Source of the DNA: Antitrichia curtipendula
Taxonomy: Eukaryota > Streptophyta > Bryopsida > Hypnales > Leucodontaceae
Assembly (NCBI GenBank): GCA_951230915.1
Contig: OX579633.1
Span: 52,652,029 to 52,716,028 of the forward strand
Length of the DNA stretch: 64,000 bases
Direction: 5' to 3'
Below the pieces are notes generated by a model. That model made no database searches, was not told the DNA's origin, and saw only the letters and a list, made by a program, of their open reading frames with translations. Below, piece after piece: positions 59,270-64,000 of the stretch (positions within the stretch are counted from its first letter, which is position 1; each line of letters starts with the position of its first letter). The position numbers and the translations under genes are program-made.

Positions 59270-60566
59270 ATGTTTGATCCGGAGACGTCTCCCGAGTTTA
59301 TTTTCTCCGAAACTGTTTCGCATGGTTTTGATCCGGTGTCGGAGGCATGTCCGCCATGTCTTGAGGAAGAGAGGGTCCAAGAGGATGTTCGGGATGGCAG
59401 AGACGTGGAGGTTGAGGAGGATGTTCTCGAAGACCCCCTTGAGATGCCGGTGGTTTCTCCATCCAGTGATTTGTTGGAGCCAGTAATTTCGGCACCGGTT
59501 CCACTACACGACGATGCGGTACGTTCTTAGTGTTCCATGAGTACTTGTTACTTTCCCTTCATGGATGTGAGTTGAATGTCATGGAGACATGGCTGTAGTA
59601 CTATAGTTTTCGTCAAAAGTGCATCTGTTTAATCGGCACTTTGTCTTTGTTCCTCATGGGCAGGGTGAGAAAATCGTTGCTCTAGATAATGCAGAAGGCC
59701 GGAGTCTTCCCCCATTCAAATCCAGGTTGACAAAAAAGTGGCTGAATGTCGTCCTGGATCTGAATGGACTATTGGTCTTTTGTGATGATTTAAGGTATCA
59801 CATGGTTCAAAGGAGATTTTGCTCTCCCAGTGAGGTAGTCCGTGATCCAGGAGACATCATGGATATTAATAGGGTCACTCTTCGGCCATACGTAAGGAGG
59901 TTTCTGAGAGAATTATCCTCCGTTGCGAACGTAGTAGTGTGGAGCTCCATGAACAAAAGCTACGCCCAACATATTTGCAATTACGTATTCAGCGGCATGC
60001 AGCCGCCAATGTAAGTTCTCGGCCGAGAGCAGTGTAGCGTTATAAAATGGAAATGGAGATACGGAAAGCTATTGAACTACAGGTTGACGGGCTCGAACAA
60101 GGACCTCCAGATCAAGCCTCTAGAAAAATTGTACAAGTTAAAGGGGTCCATTTTCACAGAGGACAACACAATTATAGTAGACGACAAGCCGGGAAAACAC
60201 TTCATGAACAACGCCGCGAATGTCGTGCTCTTAGATTCGTAGTCGCCTGAAGGAATTGGGTCGAGAGATGAAATCCTCATGAATGAACTTCTGCCCTGGA
60301 TTCAGAGAGTGCACGCGGAGAGGCCCTGGGGGTTTATCTGTTTTCGTAGAGACGATTCTATGGGGGGCGTCCACCTTGTGAATGAACTCGACCAATCCAA
60401 GTACAAAATGCTTTGTGCGGCTCTTAGAGAATCAAATAGACTTCTTGATGAGTGGAAAGAGAATAATGATGAACATGACGGCCCTCTGCCAACCCCGAAC
60501 GTTCCGCGCCGCAAGGAGCTTAAGCTATTAGACATCTTGTTCCTACTTAAACCAACTCCGCGCTAG
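59270..60566 (+). pseudogene. FCP1/HAD-family protein gene with two in-frame stops
   Basis: Exons 59,270-59,518 and 59,664-60,566 join in phase 0 to 383 codons before a TAG. An acidic N-terminus (~80 residues) leads into an FCP1-type HAD fold. WLNVVLDLNGLLV carries the nucleophile motif with N in the second position (DxN instead of DxD), as I recall for a plant FCP1-like group. VTLRPYVRRFLRELSSVANV and VVVWSSM hold motif II (S), and TIIVDDKPGKHFMNNAANVV is motif III (DD). Two stops lie in frame: TAA 60,012 after MQPPM, and TAG 60,240 after VVLLDS. Sequence resumes with family-like text (LLPWIQRVH). Active members dephosphorylate Ser/Thr; the DxN change argues against catalysis. No frameshift is seen. 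Neighbour of the large gene, same strand. Confidence 0.65.
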
Positions 60567-60684
60567 AGTTGGTCGTAGGTGTCGTAGGGTTCTAGCTTTT
60601 GTGGAGTTGTAGTGTATGTACTTTGTGTGGAAGTTATAGTGCGACTATTCATTAGTAAAAGTACAAAATTTTTTTACAATGCAG

Positions 60685-61482
60685 GCTTGTGTTTTGTGTC
60701 CGAGATTTATGTGTTTTGGTGGCATCAAAAGAACATTGTGAAGACAAAAGTGTGGCCTTTGTTGATTCGCTTGTTGATTATGGGCAGCTCGCCATATCGC
60801 AAAAGGGGGTTCGACATATCATGTATTCGGCGGCCACGGCGCAATCAACGATGGATTTCTCTGTAATGGATGTAGATGATGGTGTTGTCGACAGTCCTCC
60901 CAATGGAAGAAAACGTCCTGTATTGGCACACTCTCCATCTCCACTCAAATCTCGTCCGCAGTCAATGTCCCCACGAAGTCGCTCCGGGATGAATCCCGAA
61001 CTGCAGAGGAAGCTTTACGTTGATGAAATGGCTGTGGTGGCCCTTGTGGAGGTGTGTTAACAATCCGTGTCTTTGCACTCTTTTGTGTTTCTATGTGATG
61101 CTTTGTAAGCATGTTTGATTGTAAGTCTCTCTTACAAATTCTATATTTGCAGGTGAATGACATAGAGCCTGTGTGTGTCGACATCGTCGACAAGACTTTT
61201 AAGGACGTCGAGCCTACGAGTCAACCAACCCCATCAACGGGCTTGCCTCATCCTCGACTTAAACCGTCTTCATTGAATCTTGCCAAACGGCAATGCAAAA
61301 CACATGATGGATTGCCTCCTCTTCATTGTGGCCGTCATCTGTGGGACGCTTGGGAGCAGAGGTCCTTGAAGAAACAAAGGCGGGAAACTGTGCACCAAAG
61401 ATCTGCTAGTAGCAGTGGATATAGCCGAGGGCCAGAGTTATTGAAGGCAATGGAGATGTTGAAGAGTAGGTCGCACTCGTAG
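60685..61482 (+). CDS. Small basic, Ser/Pro-rich protein, unknown
   Basis: Exons about 60,685-61,051 and 61,153-61,482, with a TTTACAATGCAG acceptor before the first and GAG|GTGTGT...TTGCAG between them, phase 0. It may be the 3' part of the HAD-family transcript, because no ATG-led first exon is evident. The centre is Ser/Pro rich (LAHSPSPLKSRPQSMSPRSR). The C-terminus is basic and Trp/Lys containing (LWDAWEQRSLKKQRRETVHQ). Stop TAG at 61,480, with TGA four codons later. No family recognised. Nuclear localisation is plausible from the basic stretches (inference). Confidence 0.5.
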
Positions 61483-63134
61483 TACATAGCTTGAAGACCA
61501 TCACCAAAAACTTTAGTCTCCTATAAGTACATTGGTGTAAAATTTTGGTGAATCATTCAACTATTGATGAATGATTACAAATTTTGGATTCTAGGTTCTT
61601 TGATATTTTTCAGGAAAGAAACAAAATTATATTGTGCATAGCACTGCCGGCTCATAGTTGTGGTAGATCAGCAACTTGAAGCTTGGGATGAGTAGAAATT
61701 GCTTCTACACACATGCATTTTGCGATGTAAATAACTTTTATATAGAAATTTGGTGATTTTTTTTCATTAACTACATTGTATGTTTCATTTAGTGCATGGT
61801 ATTCCATAATTCTTCATTTCCAAATCTGTTTTTGGTGTCATTTCATTACTTTTTACACGATTGCAAACAAGAATTTCTTCTTCTTTATACATTTATGTAT
61901 GTTTTGGGATTGACATTTCACTATACACAAGCTCCCATTTTATTGGAAAACTTCCAAAATGATGAATATGATGTTATTGCATTGACTTTTTCTTTCATTG
62001 CTTACATTGCGATATGATATTTTTTCAAATTATATTTCAAATTGCTTATTTGAATTTTTCTTTGTCTTAACCACCATGCCCTTACTACAATTATATTCTT
62101 TGCAAGTTCAAAGGTCCCTCAATTGTGACTCCTATTATTTCCATAATTCTAGAATGATCTTTATATTGGTATAGATTTGTTGTCCCCAGAAGATCTTCAT
62201 AGTGTGACATAGGAAGAAGCCTAAAGGTCATATTTGTTATATTGAGACTTTTCGCAATCTCATTTTTATCCTTGACTTGAGGATAAACAACTTTATCTCT
62301 TTATTAGTAATTTTTTAGAAAGATGTAACAACAACTTTAAGAATTTCATTATACAATCACTATTTTATCATTATTTATTTTTGATTTCAATTATTATTTT
62401 TTACAATGAATTTTTCAATAGCTAGCATTCTGTCTCAAAATCTGCAAAAAATCTTAATATAACAAATATGGCCATAAGGGCCCAAAAACGAGAATTGTAC
62501 AATACTTTATAATAAATTGATAATTTATTTTAAGATACAAGTCCAAATTGGCCCCATTCCCTTCCAATCAAAATCCAACTTCTTTCAAGAGCCTTGTGTA
62601 CTTTCTAGGCACCCACTTAATTCAAGCATTCACTAATTGATTTGGCCCCATTTACAAATAGACATTCTGATTGACCAAGGATAGTCCACCAATATGGGAA
62701 TGATGACTAGGCAAGACATCATAAGAAAGACAAGAGGGAATTTCACCATGTTGGCTAAATCAATTGCCACCTGTGCTCCTACAAAAGGCCCTCCAACTCC
62801 CATTTTTTAACATTTCTAAACTACATGTCAAAAACCAATGCAAAATAAAAATTTCTAGGATAATAGGAGAATAATGAACTCTACTTATAGGTTAAAACGG
62901 ATTTTAAAAATTACTATTTACAAACTTAATCCGGAACATTTCATCTAACAAGAAGATCATTTTGGGACTGGGGGTAATTAATAGAATGATAAAATAGGAA
63001 CACTTTCCCGTGACCATTCGGAGATACCCGGCATGTGTTTATACCCGGAGGCGTTGAAGGGTTTCATAAGCAGAGCGACTCCACTTGTGTGCGTTTGCGG
63101 AACACAAAGGTTTGAGGTTGAGCTGGTGCTGGCG
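61483..63134. other. AT-rich intergenic region
   Basis: 3' flank of the preceding gene, then AT-rich DNA without a supported frame. Composition rises again near 63,000 at the prefoldin promoter. No element ends recognised, so I could not place the right boundary of the 42-61 kb gene group. Confidence 0.4.
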
Positions 63135-63321
63135 ATGGCGACCCCGGAGTCCATGGTCGAGGAAATCAGCAAGCTGAGCGTGGAGCAGCTGCGTCAGGTG
63201 AAGGAGCAGGTCGATGGAGAAGTCTCCGTCTTGCAGGACAGTCTCAACAATATCCGGACTGCTGCCAATCGCTTTGAGATGGCGTCCAAGGCGCTCAATA
63301 TGCTTTCGCAACAGCCCCCGG
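63135..63321 (+). CDS. PFD5: Prefoldin subunit 5, first exon (gene runs off the window)
   Basis: ATG at 63,135 starts MATPESMVEEISKLSVEQLRQ, followed by KEQVDGEVSVLQDSLNNIRT and AANRFEMASKALNMLSQQPPG, the N-terminal helix of prefoldin subunit 5 (alpha class). The exon ends CCCGG|GTACGA in phase 1. Prefoldin is a hexameric cytosolic chaperone that hands actin and tubulin to CCT. The remaining exons are outside the window. An upstream in-frame extension to 63,033 exists but is not family-like, so the internal ATG is chosen. Confidence 0.88.
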
Positions 63322-63508
63322 GTACGACATTATAATGGATTTCCTTAACGACCATTTCTAGGTTTGTTGATAACGCTATGGTGGAAAACAAATCAGCATG
63401 AACTTTATTCTGATTTAGGTTTCCATTATCTGAGATTTAGGGTTTTTTGATAATTACGGTGGGAAACAAATCATCTGGTACTCAATTTCAATTTCAGGGA
63501 CACATGTG

Positions 63509-63596
63509 GAATCGGGAACCTCCGCTGCAGAATGTCTTTATCAGAAACACCCTCCATGAAGGTGCCTGTATATACTGCAGAGGAGGTCCCCGATTC
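63509..63596 (+). ncRNA. Candidate MIRNA-like hairpin 1 (intronic)
   Basis: The 5' arm GAATCGGGAACCTCCGCTGC (plus AG; 63,509-63,530) pairs with the 3' arm CTGCAGAGGAGGTCCCCGAT (plus TC; 63,575-63,596). 20 of 22 positions pair, with an A.C and a G.A mismatch, and a 44-nt loop. Arm length and mismatch pattern suit a plant miRNA duplex. I do not recognise a known miRNA. Confidence 0.45.
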
Positions 63597-63786
63597 TGCA
63601 TTCTTACCTCGGTTCCATTTTCCTTCATGCAGGAGTTTGTTTTGTTGATAACGCTATGTTGGGAAACAAATCAGCATGAACTCTACATTGATTTGGTTTT
63701 CCTTTATGCGAGATTTAGGGTTTTTTGATAACTACGGTGGGAAACAAATCAGCTGGTACTCAATTTCGATTTTAGAGACAAATGTG

Positions 63787-63874
63787 GAATCGGGAACCTC
63801 CGCTGCAGAATGTCTCTAGTAGAAACACCATTTATGAAGGTGCGTGTGTATACTGCAGAGGAGGTCCCCGGTTC
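63787..63874 (+). ncRNA. Candidate MIRNA-like hairpin 2 (tandem copy)
   Basis: Second copy of the hairpin. The 5' arm (63,787-63,808) is identical to copy 1. The 3' arm (63,853-63,874) differs by one A-to-G change that turns a U-A pair into a U-G wobble, keeping the stem. The loop differs at about eight positions in 35. Confidence 0.45.
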
Positions 63875-64000
63875 TACATTCTTACCTCGATTTTATTTTC
63901 CTTTATGCAGGATTTAGGGTTTTCGATATCTGTGATAGAGAAACTTTATTTTTATTTTCATTTTCCTTTTAACAAGATTTAGGGTTTATGAACTTCATCC

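Larger units (their letters stand above)
63362..63910 (+). repeat. 278-bp tandem duplication in the PFD5 intron
   Basis: Two copies of a unit containing 'gatttagggttttttgataa' (63,434 and 63,712), the GGGAAACAAATCAGC phrase and one hairpin each. Overall similarity is high, with scattered substitutions that are denser in the hairpin loop. Confidence 0.8.

Noticed and set aside
42292..61482. Endogenised giant virus region
   Set aside because: No capsid, polymerase, packaging ATPase or late-factor genes. The genes have spliceosomal introns and the best family hint is DUF7869, which is transposon-like.

Overview
The window reads as nuclear DNA of a land plant or close relative. It has spliceosomal GT-AG introns of about 100-250 bp, Arabidopsis-type TTTAGGG stretches, a plant-style ARPC2 and eS6, and plant DNA transposons (Mutator-like, hAT, CACTA-type and TTAA-flanked MITEs). 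Compact genes between AT-rich transposon blocks, and a DUF7869 gene, fit a seedless plant such as a bryophyte, but that is inference. Host genes follow the standard code: eS6 ends in TAG and ARPC2 in TAA.

Layout. 1-1,650 is gene-free and packed with a short near-palindromic CCRA..YGG motif. 1,650-4,906 is AT-rich with nested TTAA-flanked elements. 5,208-8,265 (+) is a SUMO-like (Rad60-SLD) gene. 9,152-9,673 (-) is a small coiled-coil gene. 10,891-13,982 (-) is ARPC2, with nine exons that join without a break. 14,928-29,009 is one insertion: two inverted Mutator-like copies as arms of at least 5,182 bp around a spacer with a 200-N gap, flanked by a 10-bp target duplication. 29,770-31,127 (+) is RPS6, with an inverted truncated copy at about 32,950-33,200. 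35,830-38,504 is a broken hAT-like transposase gene split by a 332-bp CACTA-type MITE.

42,292-61,482 is the part I cannot assign to a described system. A DUF7869 transposase-like gene (-) lies divergent to a three-gene group (+): a large protein with a weak methyltransferase-like motif, an FCP1/HAD-family protein and a small basic protein. Both sides carry the same 15-bp palindrome, AACTCG-N3-CGAGTT, in 5' leader introns, in coding introns and between genes. Upstream of the large gene it is organised as helically phased arrays (22-bp and 43-bp periods). About 6 kb of AT-rich repeats separates the two sides. 63,135 to the end is the first exon and intron of prefoldin subunit 5; the intron holds two tandem, stem-conserved hairpins that look like a MIRNA locus.

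Across the transposon-type genes (MULE, hAT, the large gene, the HAD gene) I count nine internal in-frame stops. All are TAA or TAG, none TGA, and long frames continue past them. Directional C-to-T decay explains this most simply; recoding or readthrough is a testable alternative.
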